From the NCBI GenBank assembly GCA_949987705.1, contig OX465282.1:38900039-38964038 (forward strand): a DNA stretch of 64,000 nt, read 5' to 3'. Positions within the stretch are counted from its first letter, which is position 1; every line of letters begins with the position of its first letter. The notes under the pieces were generated by a model. The model worked only from the letters and a program-made list of their open reading frames with translations, ran no database searches and was not told the origin of the DNA. This stretch comes from Thereva unica (Eukaryota; Arthropoda; Insecta; Diptera; Therevidae). The translations under genes were made by a program, and so were the position numbers. Below are positions 10,967 through 20,396 of this stretch, one piece after another.

Positions 10967-11637
10967 CGGAATACCTCCATACATTGGGCCCGCGATTTAT
11001 TGCAGGAGGTGACTTCAATGCAAAGCTCACTGACTGGGGCTCAAAACTTACTAATAAAAGAGGAAAAAATCTAATGGATGCTATAAGGCAAAACAAGTGC
11101 ACCTTTATAAGCATTGGAGAGCTCACTTATTGGCCTACTGATACCAAAAAAAGACCAGATCTAATTGACTTTTGTGTTCTTAAAAACATTTACCTAAATC
11201 AAATTACCATGAAATCATGCCTTGAACTATCATCTGACCATTCCCCTAAGATATTGGAATACACCACTAATGTGAAATTGCTACGACCAACGCAATTTCT
11301 TACTAACCATAAAACTAACTGGGACTTTTTTGCTAAAATAATAGACAAAAGCTTGGAAACTAGGATTCCTTTCAAGTCCCACGAGGATATCGAAAGCAGC
11401 ATAGTATACTTTAACGACTTAATTCAATTCGCAGCATTGCAAACAACCCCTCCAATCAGATATAATCAATTAGACACTTATACACCAAACTTGATCAAGC
11501 AAAAAATCAAAGGAAAAAGAAAACTTAGGAAAATATGGCAATGCACCAGATCACCAGTTGATAAAGCTAGTTATAACAAATCAACTAGAGAACTAAAGGA
11601 ACTCCTAAGGCAACAAACTACTCACTTTGGAAACTAA
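10967..11637 (+). pseudogene. J1 ORF2, endonuclease domain
   Basis: The frame reads from the array into YLHTLGPRFIAGGDFNAK (GDFN catalytic block), HTDWG-like sequence, ELTYWPTDTKKRPDLIDF (D..IDF block) and ELSSDHSP (SDH block). These are the second half of an apurinic-type endonuclease of jockey-clade ORF2, which nicks target DNA for target-primed reverse transcription. The first half is lost to the tandem array. After it the linker to RT continues to 11637 and ends in a stop. Confidence 0.8.
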
Positions 11638-12682
11638 ACAAGAGACTTAAAAGGAGGAGGAATACAGCATCAAACGCCTTTATTGAAAATCGACGGTACG
11701 TGGTCCAGAACAAATCTAGACAAAGCGAAAAGGCTAGCAGACTATATGGAAACAACTTTTACTAATCCCTTCAACAACCGAAATAACTCATTGCTAAACA
11801 TACATAAATACGTCTCCAAATAATATAACAAAGAAAATCGAAACAAATGAAATAAAATGCTATATAAAGAACAGATTAAAACTTAGAAAATCTCCTGGAT
11901 ATGATCTGATAACAGGACAAATAGTAAAGCAGTTGCCAGAAAAAGTCTCAGTCTATCTTAGGAATGCCTTTAACGCCATACTACGTCTAAATTATTATCC
12001 AAAAGTTTGGAAGGTTTCTAAAGTATTCGCTGTCCAGAAACCAGGCAAAGATGCATCTAAACCATCATCATATAGGCAAATAAGTCTTCTGCCGATCACC
12101 TCTAAATTAATCGAGAAACTCCTGCTTGATCGTATTGACGTGACATTGAAACTAAACAACCTAATTCCAGACCACCAATTTGGTTTTCGACAGGATCACT
12201 CTACTATACAGCAGGTGCATCGAGTAACAAATGATGCATCTTAAATGATTTGAACCAGCAAAAATATTGTGTCGCAGTTTACCTGGACGTTGCAAAAGCC
12301 TTTGACAGTGTATGGCACGGAGGACTTCTTTTCAAACTTAGCACAATGTTACCTGACTACTACCAACTCATCAAGAGCTACCTGGATGATCGCCACTTCT
12401 ATGTACAATATAATGACGAATGTTCGGACTCAGGAGCAGGTGTTCCACAAGGAAGCGTCCTAGGACCTACCTTATACCTTCTGCATACGGCAGATATACC
12501 AAAACCTATGTCCCGTGAAACCATGATAGTAACATTCGCAGATGACACGGTGATTCTTTCCTCTTACAACCGCCTAGAACAAGCTACTAAGCAAACAGCA
12601 AAAATACTAAAGGAAACATCAAACTGGTTCCACAAATGGGGAATAAAAATCAACGAAACGCTTCAAGTTATATATACAACAA
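11638..12682 (+). pseudogene. J1 ORF2, reverse transcriptase
   Basis: The RT domain is spread over the frames 11933-12244 and 12250-12717. Visible blocks: LRKSPGYDLITG near 11890, KPGKDASKPSSYR.ISLLP near 12040, FGFRQDHST near 12180, VYLDVAKAFDSVWH at 12280 (first catalytic Asp), GVPQGSVLGPTLY near 12440, and FADDTVIL at 12535 (catalytic DD). A stop lies at 12242-12244. The frame is cut near 12682 by X1 and continues at 20397. Confidence 0.85.
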
Positions 12683-13123
12683 CTAGTGGGATGTTGTGCC
12701 TAGAGACTAGCCACTAATTACGCTTTTTCATGATATCCTTTCTGTTGAATAACACTTCAGACTGGATGACAGTGTATTAAGTGGAGATTGTGAAGAATCA
12801 CGAAAACATTCCAACAAATAACTTGAAAAACTAAAGCATCTTTCATGTAGATGCTGCTGAAACAATTATACAATAATTACCAGCCAAGAATTGATATATT
12901 TTAATTGCACCACATCTATGACAAAGAATAGTGAACACTCCATCTACGGCAATATTACATTACTCTTCGTTTTACCTGTGATTCTCAATTTCCATAAAAT
13001 ATACAAAATACATTTCATAAATAATGGAAAATCTGTTGTCATAAATCAGTTGTTTATTTCCTTCGAAAGTTTATACATATCTAGCATTGGAATGTACCTT
13101 TTTACGTAAGGTTGAATAAATAT

Positions 13124-13604
13124 TGTTACGTTTTTACGGCTTAACGGATTCGTAGGATTAATTAAGGAATACACTTTTTAATTATCCACACAATAATTTA
13201 TTTATCACAAACCAAAACACAATTTAATTACTAACACAATTCTCACAGTTCACTATAATCACTAGCAAATTTAATAACTCGCACTATTAAACTCTAATTA
13301 TCGCTTTTTATTTCACCACTTTTCACTTTGGAACACTTGTATCGCCTTTATAATCAAAACTGACCCGATAGCGGCTGCCAGGCGCTTTTATATAGGCAGC
13401 TTCACCTTTGTCTACTTTCTGGAACCTTCTCGAGTCCCTTTTCTCGAGCCTAGTGGTATGTTCTCTTATTTCGTTAAGTTTCGACCAGCTTGAAGTTGTC
13501 TTCGCTTATTGCTCGTTAGTTTAGTACATAAATTCTTAGTTCAGACAACAACCGAAAATCGTCGATTCATCCTCTCGACAAACAGATGGCGCATAATCAT
13601 CACA
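13124..13604 (-). repeat. G1 3' LTR
   Basis: 481 bp, running TGTGATG...GTAACA on the minus strand, so it has canonical TG...CA ends. It contains a TATA box (tatataaaa, 13386-13394, minus) and AT-rich sequence with aataaa-like motifs downstream. By eye it is identical to 18893-19373. Confidence 0.95.
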
Positions 13605-13615
13605 TTGCCCCCTTC
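13605..13615 (-). other. G1 polypurine tract
   Basis: On the minus strand AAGAAGGGGGCAA directly abuts the 3' LTR and overlaps the end of the pol stop region. This is the expected position and composition for the plus-strand primer of an LTR retrotransposon. Confidence 0.8.
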
Positions 13616-16600
13616 TTAGGACTGTTCGTCCCGAACAGTTGTCCATCCTGGATCCGGCTGATGATATGGGCACAGCCTGTCTATGTGCACAATCTTCTTC
13701 TTTGCTTTGGGTCCTTGTTGAATCCTGTAGACCACATCGTTGATCCGTGTTAGGATTTTATAGGGCCCCTCCCACTGACGCTGAAGTTTCGGAGACTTGC
13801 CTTTCCGTCTTCGAGGGTTGAACAGCCAAACGAGGTCGCCTTCCTGGAATCCGCTACAGCTTGCTCGGAGGTCGTACCTTGTTTTCATCCTGTCACTGGC
13901 TATCTTGAGATTCCTCCTTGCGAGCTGGTGGATATCTGCAAGTCTATCGCGAAGTTCATTTGTATAACCGCCAGTAGATTCGTTGCTTTCCACAGGTGTC
14001 CCAAATTTCAAGTCGCTTGGCAGCCGGATTTGCCTTCCAAAAATCACACTAGAAGGGGTTTGTCCTGTGGAATTATGAACTGCTGTCCGATATGCCATTA
14101 GAAAAATAGGGATATAACTGTCCCAGTCGCGCTGGTGCTCGCTAACGACTTTCCTTAAGTGCTCTAGCATTGTCCTGTTGAATCGTTCTACCATTCCATC
14201 GGATTGGGGATGAAGGGGCGTCGTCCTGGTCTTCTTCATTCCGAGTATCTTACATACTTCTTGAAAAACTTGAGATTCGAAATTTCTCCCTTGGTCAGAA
14301 TGAAGCTCATGAGGAACACCAAATCTGCAGATCCAATTGTTCACTAATTCCTCTGCAACAGTGATTGCTTCCTGATTTGGAATGGCATATGCTTCGGGCC
14401 ACTTACTGAAGTAGTCCATAACCACCAAAATGTAACGATTCCCTCGGTCTGATGCTGGAAAAGGTCCCGCCACATCGATTGCAATTCTTTCAAATGGAGC
14501 TCCCACGTTGTATTGCTGCATTTCTCCTTTTGTTTTTACTCGAGGGCCTTTGCTGCTGGCACAAATTGTGCATTTACGGCACCAGTCTGTAACATCGTCC
14601 CGCATGTGAAGCCAATAGAATCTATCTCTTATTTTTGCCAAAGTTTTATTGACTCCCAGATGTCCTCCTGATGCGCCATTATGACACTCCTCGAGAATAT
14701 CTCTTATTCTACTGCGAGGGACTAACACCTGCATTCGGTGAGAGGTACCGTCAGCGGTTTCCCATTTGTGCTTTAACACTCCTCGCTCGATGTGCAATGA
14801 ATCCCATTGGGCCCAATAGCTCTTCAGGGTTTCGCTTCTCTCTGCAATATCCTTCCATTCAGGCTTCTCCTCGTATTCCTTCCATGCCAGAATCGAAGAA
14901 ATATCTGGGTCGTCGCGTTGGGCGTCTCGGAGTCCCTGGTCGTCCCATCCTGTCGTTGGCTCAACGGTCGTCCTTTGACACTTTTCCTCAATACGCCCAC
15001 AATGTTTGCAATCTTTTACGCATGGTCGCCGGGAGAGTGCATCTGCATTTCCATGGTTTCCTCCTTTTCTGTGGCCTATATTAAAGTCGTAGGACTGAAG
15101 TCTCTCGATCCATCTTGCCACTTGTCCTTCAGGATTTTTAAATTGCATCAGCCATTTTAATGCTGCATGATCCGTTCGAAGGATGAAGTTTTGCCCATAG
15201 AGATACTTGTGGAAGTGCTTAGTTGAGTCCACGATTGCCAACAGTTCTCTCCTTGTGACGCAGTAATTCCGCTCCGATTTTGACAGCGCTCTACTGTAGT
15301 AAGCTATGACCTTTTCCTGCCCTTCGAAGTTTTGTGATAGCACTGCACCAATTCCGACATTACTCGCATCTGTGTCTAATATGAATTTTTCCCCTGGCTT
15401 CGGATATGTAAGTATTGGTGCTTGGCAAAGTCCTTGCTTTAGTGTCTTGAAACTTTCCTCGCATTTTTCTGTCCAGATAAATGGTCTTCCTTTTTCTGTC
15501 AGTTTATGTAATTCCTTAGCTATGTCGGCAAAGTTCCTGACAAAACGTCTATAATAGGTGGCAAGTCCCAAGAAGCTTCGAAGTTCATGTTTATCCTTCG
15601 GTGTGGGCCAATTCTTAACTGCTGCTATTTTTTCCGGATCTGTTTGAACTCCATTGGATGAAACCACATGTCCGAGATAGTTGACTTGGTCTCTGAACAG
15701 TACGCACTTTTTAGGGCTGAGTTTTAGTTGGGCTGTTCTCAACTTTTGGAAAACCTCTCGTAGATTGCCCAGATGTTCCTCGAAACTTTTTCCAACGACG
15801 ATGATATCGTCCAAATAAACCAGACAAGTCTTCCATGTCAATCCTCGCAAGACGCATTCCATCAGTCGTTCGAATGTAGCTGGAGCATTACACAGTCCAA
15901 ACGGCATGACTGTAAACTGCCACAGGCCGTCTCCTACAGAGAAGGCTGTCTTTTCTCGGTCCTCCGGGTGAATTTCGACTTGCCAGTAGCCGCTCTTAAG
16001 ATCCAAGGTAGAAAACCATTTAGCTCCAGAGAGAGTATCCAGTGTATCATCGATACGAGGTAATGGGTAGCTGTCCTTTTTAGTGATGTCATTTAACCGT
16101 CGATAATCCACGCAAAACCTTGTGCTGCCATCTTTCTTTCTGACTAGAACCACGGGAGACATCCAAGGGCTTTTCGACTCCTCTATAAGGCCTTGTCTTC
16201 TCATGTCCTCAATCATATTGGCTGCTTCTTCCCGCTTGGCTAGTGGTAGTCTTCTCGGCGGTTGCTTGATTGGCTGGGCATCTCTGGTGTCGATCCTATG
16301 TTGGACGATGTTCGTTTTTCCAAAATCATCATCTCTCATGGCGAAGATATCACTAAAATCCTCCACTAATGTTCTTGCCTGGAGATAATGGTTTTGTTCA
16401 AGACAACTACTTGAGAGCACTGTGTTTACCAATTTCGTGGCCTTTGGCTTTGGTTTTGCCACCGGTTCCGTGTGAGCGCACTCCACTAATGTAATCTGTT
16501 CTGCCGGTTCTCCTTTCCCCAAAACCGTATCCTTCTTCAATCGTATTTCGCGCTCGTTGGTATTTAGCACTCTCATGAACACCTCCCTTTTGTCATCGAT

Positions 16601-17206
16601 GCTCACCAGACATTTTCCAATTGCTATACTTTTGGCCTGTTTCGTTTTCTCTGGTTCGATAAGATAGAATCGGTAGCTCCCGGGATCACCATCGACTATT
16701 GCTCGCACCAGTTTCTCAGCGCACGGAGGAAGCACGGTATCTTCTCGAACGACGACTTTCAGCTGCGAAAAACACGTGGATCCTATGGCCATGGGAATCT
16801 CCTTGTTGTCATATCTCAGTATTTCCTCTCCGATGTCCAGCAGAATTTTATGCGTTTTCATAAAGTCCAGTCCCAGAATACACTCGTCTGTTATATCAGC
16901 TACCAGGAACGAGTGTGAAAATCCGATGTCTGCGAGAACCACATCCAACATAGTTTCCCCGTGTACTCGTACTGGCTCTCCTGTTGCAGTTTTCAGTCTG
17001 TATTGGCATGCGTCTTTCAACCACTTATTACCGACTAAGTCAGCCCGGATGACAGATTTTGAAGCACCAGTATCTACAGTTATTGTGCATTTTTCGGCTC
17101 CAATCTTTCCATCGATGACAAGGCTGTCGCCACTACGCTGCAGTTGTTTGATAGTGACGATGATGATACCGGGGGCCTCGATTTCCCCGACCAACTCCCG
17201 CCCCAT
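13616..17206 (-). CDS. pol: Gypsy Pol polyprotein, intact
   Basis: 1196 aa from the first ATG, but natural synthesis is probably as a Gag-Pol fusion by -1 frameshifting (see 17224-17230). Domains in order: aspartic protease with DTGA at residues 45-48; reverse transcriptase with VDYRRLN near 366-372, FGLCNAPATF near 436 and the catalytic YLDD at 464-467; RNase H with DTDAS at 611-615; integrase with a zinc-binding H...H...C-x2-C ending at C879/C882 and the DDE triad at D911, D971 and E1007; and a GPYKI (GPY/F) module near the C-terminus. No chromodomain follows. The polyprotein copies the element RNA to DNA and inserts it. All catalytic residues are present and there are no stops. Metaviridae; the clade is not determined. 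Confidence 0.95.
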   Translation of the reverse strand: MGRELVGEIEAPGIIIVTIKQLQRSGDSLVIDGKIGAEKCTITVDTGASKSVIRADLVGNKWLKDACQYRLKTATGEPVRVHGETMLDVVLADIGFSHSFLVADITDECILGLDFMKTHKILLDIGEEILRYDNKEIPMAIGSTCFSQLKVVVREDTVLPPCAEKLVRAIVDGDPGSYRFYLIEPEKTKQAKSIAIGKCLVSIDDKREVFMRVLNTNEREIRLKKDTVLGKGEPAEQITLVECAHTEPVAKPKPKATKLVNTVLSSSCLEQNHYLQARTLVEDFSDIFAMRDDDFGKTNIVQHRIDTRDAQPIKQPPRRLPLAKREEAANMIEDMRRQGLIEESKSPWMSPVVLVRKKDGSTRFCVDYRRLNDITKKDSYPLPRIDDTLDTLSGAKWFSTLDLKSGYWQVEIHPEDREKTAFSVGDGLWQFTVMPFGLCNAPATFERLMECVLRGLTWKTCLVYLDDIIVVGKSFEEHLGNLREVFQKLRTAQLKLSPKKCVLFRDQVNYLGHVVSSNGVQTDPEKIAAVKNWPTPKDKHELRSFLGLATYYRRFVRNFADIAKELHKLTEKGRPFIWTEKCEESFKTLKQGLCQAPILTYPKPGEKFILDTDASNVGIGAVLSQNFEGQEKVIAYYSRALSKSERNYCVTRRELLAIVDSTKHFHKYLYGQNFILRTDHAALKWLMQFKNPEGQVARWIERLQSYDFNIGHRKGGNHGNADALSRRPCVKDCKHCGRIEEKCQRTTVEPTTGWDDQGLRDAQRDDPDISSILAWKEYEEKPEWKDIAERSETLKSYWAQWDSLHIERGVLKHKWETADGTSHRMQVLVPRSRIRDILEECHNGASGGHLGVNKTLAKIRDRFYWLHMRDDVTDWCRKCTICASSKGPRVKTKGEMQQYNVGAPFERIAIDVAGPFPASDRGNRYILVVMDYFSKWPEAYAIPNQEAITVAEELVNNWICRFGVPHELHSDQGRNFESQVFQEVCKILGMKKTRTTPLHPQSDGMVERFNRTMLEHLRKVVSEHQRDWDSYIPIFLMAYRTAVHNSTGQTPSSVIFGRQIRLPSDLKFGTPVESNESTGGYTNELRDRLADIHQLARRNLKIASDRMKTRYDLRASCSGFQEGDLVWLFNPRRRKGKSPKLQRQWEGPYKILTRINDVVYRIQQGPKAKKKIVHIDRLCPYHQPDPGWTTVRDEQS

Positions 17207-17217
17207 GGAGTTAGTCT

Positions 17218-18774
17218 TTATTCGTTTCCCTGCTGCTGTCTACGGGGCGACACGGAGTCATTTTCTTCGGCCTTCCTCTGGTCACCTTTCTGTCTATGTC
17301 CGCATTTTTCACAACACTTTGCGCCACTCTTATTCTCGGGGGACTCCGCTCTCCTTCGCTTTCTGCAATTCCTTTGCAAATGACCTGGTTCACTACAGTT
17401 CCAGCATCGGAGTCGACCACGTACTTCTGTTGCATTCATTCTGCTGCAAATGTCCTCTGTTGTGTGGATCTCTCTGATGCGGACTGCACTTCGTGATGCT
17501 TGCCTCGCTGCCTCGTATGCCAGAGCGTATGCCAAAACTTCTGCGGTGTTCTTCTTTCCGGCCAATCTGGCTGCCTGTTGCAGGTCCCGGTCGGTAAAAG
17601 AGTTCAGGAAAGCCTCTCTTGCTACCTCATTGATGTAGTCTTGGCCGAAGCTAGGATAAGCCAGATGCACTAACCTCTCGATATCGGCGCATAGTTGTTG
17701 TAAAGTTTCTCCTGGCTTTTGAAGTCGATTGCGAAGTTGAAGTCGATAAACCTCTTGCATGTGTTGATCACCGTAACGCATTTCCAGCGCTTGAACTAAG
17801 AACCCGTAGCTGTTGCGATGTTCTGCTGGTATTGACTGCAATATTTCTGCTGCTGTGCCCCTTAGTGACAACGTTAAGGCCGTTGCTTTCTCCTCCTCAG
17901 TCCAGAAATTGCCTGCTGCTGCTGCTTCGAATTGGAGCTTATAAGTAGACCATGGGCTTTGCCCGTCGAAAGTTGGAGGCTGCAATTTCCTAACTCCGAT
18001 GACTTCGTGGGATGCTGCCGCTGGGTGGTGAATCTTTACCCTTTCTAGATCTGCTCTGACGGTTTCTAGTTCAATTTCGAGTTTTCCTAGATCATTCCTT
18101 ACGTTTGCATTGATGGAAGATTCGAGATTATCCAGGTCATTCCTTACATTTGCCTTGATGGAAGATTCGAGACTTTCCAGATCATTCCTTACATTTTCTT
18201 TCATGTTATCCAGCTTATTGTCGACAGAAAGTGAGAATGATTCGATTTTCTGCTCCAACTGGCTCCTCTGTTCTTCAATCGACTCTTTGAGTTCTGCGAT
18301 CGAACGTTCATGAACTACTGTTAACATTTTTTGTTCATCTTTTAACGCCGACACTTCCGCCTTGATCTCTGTTGTCGCTTCCCTCATATCTGCTGATGAC
18401 CGTTCTTGCGCTTCTTTCATCTCGGTTGTCGCTGCCTTCATCTCTGCCGATGCACGTTCTTGCGCTGCCTTCATCTCTGCCGATGCACGTTCTTGCGCTG
18501 CTGATGACCGTTCTTGCGCTGCTGATGACCGTTCTTGCGCTTCCTTCATCACCATCAATGTTTTAAAAAGTTCTGCCATACTCACTGTCGTTTCTTCTGG
18601 CTCCGCTTCTACCTCGTCTTCAAACATGTAGGTTTCAGGATCCTTACCTTCGTTCACCATAGCTTCTCGAAGCAGGGCGGTTAGGGAGTTTTTAGCCCCC
18701 ACCGTCGACAACGACCGTTTACTTAATTCTCTTTTCAACTCCACAATGCGCAAATCCACTAATTTTCGACCCAT
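17218..18774 (-). CDS. gag: Gypsy Gag with N-terminal SAP-like domain
   Basis: 518 aa; the ATG at 18774 lies about 115 nt from the 5' LTR end. Residues 5-40 (DLRIVELKRELSKRSLSTVG.K..L) match the SAP helix-extension-helix DNA-binding motif. Residues about 75-260 are a long coiled coil with internal duplications (AQERSSA, and three NVRNDL units). The capsid-like core follows (PPTFDGQSPWSTYKLQFEAA onward), then a single CCHC knuckle CWNCSEPGHLQRNC and a basic tail. Gag assembles the particle that packages element RNA. The stop is 11 nt from the first pol ATG in another frame; the frames overlap by about 20 nt. A SAP domain in gypsy Gag is less usual and may tether the complex to chromatin (inference). 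Confidence 0.92.
   Translation of the reverse strand: MGRKLVDLRIVELKRELSKRSLSTVGAKNSLTALLREAMVNEGKDPETYMFEDEVEAEPEETTVSMAELFKTLMVMKEAQERSSAAQERSSAAQERASAEMKAAQERASAEMKAATTEMKEAQERSSADMREATTEIKAEVSALKDEQKMLTVVHERSIAELKESIEEQRSQLEQKIESFSLSVDNKLDNMKENVRNDLESLESSIKANVRNDLDNLESSINANVRNDLGKLEIELETVRADLERVKIHHPAAASHEVIGVRKLQPPTFDGQSPWSTYKLQFEAAAAGNFWTEEEKATALTLSLRGTAAEILQSIPAEHRNSYGFLVQALEMRYGDQHMQEVYRLQLRNRLQKPGETLQQLCADIERLVHLAYPSFGQDYINEVAREAFLNSFTDRDLQQAARLAGKKNTAEVLAYALAYEAARQASRSAVRIREIHTTEDICSRMNATEVRGRLRCWNCSEPGHLQRNCRKRRRAESPENKSGAKCCEKCGHRQKGDQRKAEENDSVSPRRQQQGNE
17224..17230 (-). promoter_or_regulatory. Candidate -1 ribosomal frameshift site
   Basis: On the minus strand gag ends caG GGA AAC gaa taa. 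G GGA AAC is a canonical X XXY YYZ slippery heptamer, one sense codon before the gag stop. A -1 slip gives GGG AAA CGA ATA and enters the open pol frame, which is stop-free from about 17239. A CGGGG/CCCCG hairpin is possible about 35 nt downstream, further than the usual 5-9 nt. Confidence 0.8.
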
Positions 18775-18870
18775 TTTATTATTATGTCTTAGTTCGCACT
18801 CACAAAAATTAAATTCCAGTCACAATTTTTTTTTTTAAAAAAAATTCACTAATTTCACTTATCTCTTAAT

Positions 18871-18890
18871 TAATCCCACTTCTGACACCA
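18871..18890 (-). other. G1 primer-binding site
   Basis: Two bases after the 5' LTR the minus strand reads TGGTGTCAGAAGTGGG. The TGG start pairs with the CCA tail of a tRNA, as in other LTR elements. I did not assign the tRNA species. Confidence 0.7.
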
Positions 18891-18892
18891 AT

Positions 18893-19373
18893 TGTTACGT
18901 TTTTACGGCTTAACGGATTCGTAGGATTAATTAAGGAATACACTTTTTAATTATCCACACAATAATTTATTTATCACAAACCAAAACACAATTTAATTAC
19001 TAACACAATTCTCACAGTTCACTATAATCACTAGCAAATTTAATAACTCGCACTATTAAACTCTAATTATCGCTTTTTATTTCACCACTTTTCACTTTGG
19101 AACACTTGTATCGCCTTTATAATCAAAACTGACCCGATAGCGGCTGCCAGGCGCTTTTATATAGGCAGCTTCACCTTTGTCTACTTTCTGGAACCTTCTC
19201 GAGTCCCTTTTCTCGAGCCTAGTGGTATGTTCTCTTATTTCGTTAAGTTTCGACCAGCTTGAAGTTGTCTTCGCTTATTGCTCGTTAGTTTAGTACATAA
19301 ATTCTTAGTTCAGACAACAACCGAAAATCGTCGATTCATCCTCTCGACAAACAGATGGCGCATAATCATCACA
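18893..19373 (-). repeat. G1 5' LTR (promoter)
   Basis: 481 bp, by eye the same as 13124-13604 throughout. In the minus orientation it would drive G1 transcription from the TATA box at 19155-19163 (tatataaaa). Confidence 0.95.
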
Positions 19374-19403
19374 ATATGTTTATTGCCACATTCCTACAAG
19401 TTC

Positions 19404-19475
19404 ATGTTTGGAGTATTTGGAAGGCGCTAGATGGGCGTGCGAAAGGACCAGGGTTCAATTCTTGGTGACGAAGGC
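19404..19475 (+). other. tRNA-like segment (possible Pol III module) in X1
   Basis: Gggttcaattcttgg resembles a Pol III B box (GGTTCRANNCY) and is followed within 15 bp by gctttttttt, a Pol III-type terminator. A weak A-box-like ggcgctagatgggcg lies upstream at normal spacing. A cloverleaf is not evident, so this is SINE-like rather than a tRNA gene. Confidence 0.4.
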
Positions 19476-20157
19476 TTTTTTTATTATAATTTTTTTTGTC
19501 ATTCTGAAGAGATACATACAAATTTAGTTAATAAAAACTTAAGAATATGCTTTAAGACAAAGGGCTGCAAAAATTTTTAGATATGGGGCAAATCGTTTGT
19601 AAAATTTTTGTAAAATTTTAAAAATTCTGAGAAAAAGCACTTCCTTATAGTGATTGACTATAAGGACGGTCTTAAATACACCGTTCGTGCAATTAAATTT
19701 ATAAATTTTCGTTCATTTCAGTAAGCGTTTATATTCCCTGGTAAAAATTAGTCATCTACTTTTCGTTTTATATCTACTGACACTCACTAATAATTTTAAT
19801 AACTGTGACAACAAAGTGTTTCGTTAAAATCATAGATATTTTTTTGTAACAAATCCACAGCGAAGTTCGATAAAATTGAGTTTGTTTTGGTCTACAGCAC
19901 CACCTACATGACTATAAACTAATAAAATGAACAGCAAATGAAATATGCATATAAACAAATAAATAGGTACTTTATATTATTTCCGCGAAATTTTTTAATG
20001 ATTTATAAAGCCGCCGAAGAGCCATAAAAAATCAAGAAAATGATATTTTTTCACTTTTAATTAAGTAAATGTTTATGTTCTCCTGGGTATCATTATTAAA
20101 TAATATAATTTAGTGTTATAATCAAAAAATGTTACACCGAAATAAAAAAATGTATTT

Positions 20158-20215
20158 CATCATTGTGCGGCCGAGGATTGAACTTGGTTCCCGGGATAGG
20201 ATTCCAGCGCGATAT
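20158..20215 (-). other. Second tRNA-like segment in X1, inverted
   Basis: The minus strand reads gcgctggaatcctatcccgg, then aaccaagttcaatcctcgg, which is similar in layout to the plus-strand segment at 19404-19475 (gcgct...ggaccagggttcaattcttgg). The two therefore face each other about 750 bp apart. Confidence 0.4.
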
Positions 20216-20396
20216 ATGGACTTTATTAGAAATCTCTTTTGTTGTTAAACGTACTTCCGGTTGAAATTTCCAGACCATTTTCTCAGTTTTAGGTCTTTTG
20301 ACCAAAAGCTACAATTTGAGATATGGCCCAAGTGTGTAGCGGCAGTACTTTCAGAGCTGAAAGAAAGTCACAGACGGACAGACGGACAGAGCCTCT

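Larger units (their letters stand above)
13120..19377 (-). mobile_element. Complete Ty3/gypsy LTR retrotransposon G1
   Basis: G1 is a full-length minus-strand element: 481-bp LTRs at 13124-13604 and 18893-19373, flanked by 4-bp duplications atat (13120-13123 and 19374-19377). Order along its own sense strand: 5' LTR (right), primer site, gag (518 aa), pol (1196 aa; protease-RT-RNase H-integrase), polypurine tract, 3' LTR (left). The LTRs appear identical by eye and both frames are uninterrupted, so the insertion is young and possibly competent. There is no envelope gene: only 11 nt separate the pol stop from the 3' LTR. It is the innermost and youngest layer of the BEL > J1 > X1 > G1 stack. 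Confidence 0.95.
12683..20396 (-). mobile_element. Helitron-like unit X1 (contains gypsy G1)
   Basis: X1 is defined by comparison with X2 (34953-36282). The two share about 110 bp at one end (ctagtgggatgttgtgcc...gtggagattg) and about 170 bp at the other (ttttggtcttttgacca...gacggacagagcctct), but their interiors differ. X1 interrupts J1 ORF2 in frame without an obvious target duplication. On the minus strand it would end ...CTAG followed by host T, with hairpin-forming TAGTGG/CCACTA and GGCTAG/CTAGGC segments just inside. This resembles a Helitron 3' end, but the other end lacks the expected TC. No transposase is encoded. Confidence 0.55.

Noticed and set aside
10602..10980. Three overlapping minus-strand frames rich in NNIFF/ETISF
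   Set aside because: They arise from translating the 28-bp tandem array in different frames; no protein is implied.
17211..17435. 74-codon minus frame overlapping the end of gag, as an accessory protein
   Set aside because: Third frame over gag; no recognisable features and no plausible expression route.
14671..17477. Several plus-strand open frames up to 233 codons across G1
   Set aside because: They are antisense to the intact gypsy gag/pol, which have all expected motifs.
13120..19377. An envelope gene making G1 an errantivirus
   Set aside because: The pol stop is followed within 11 nt by the 3' LTR; there is no room and no third open frame.
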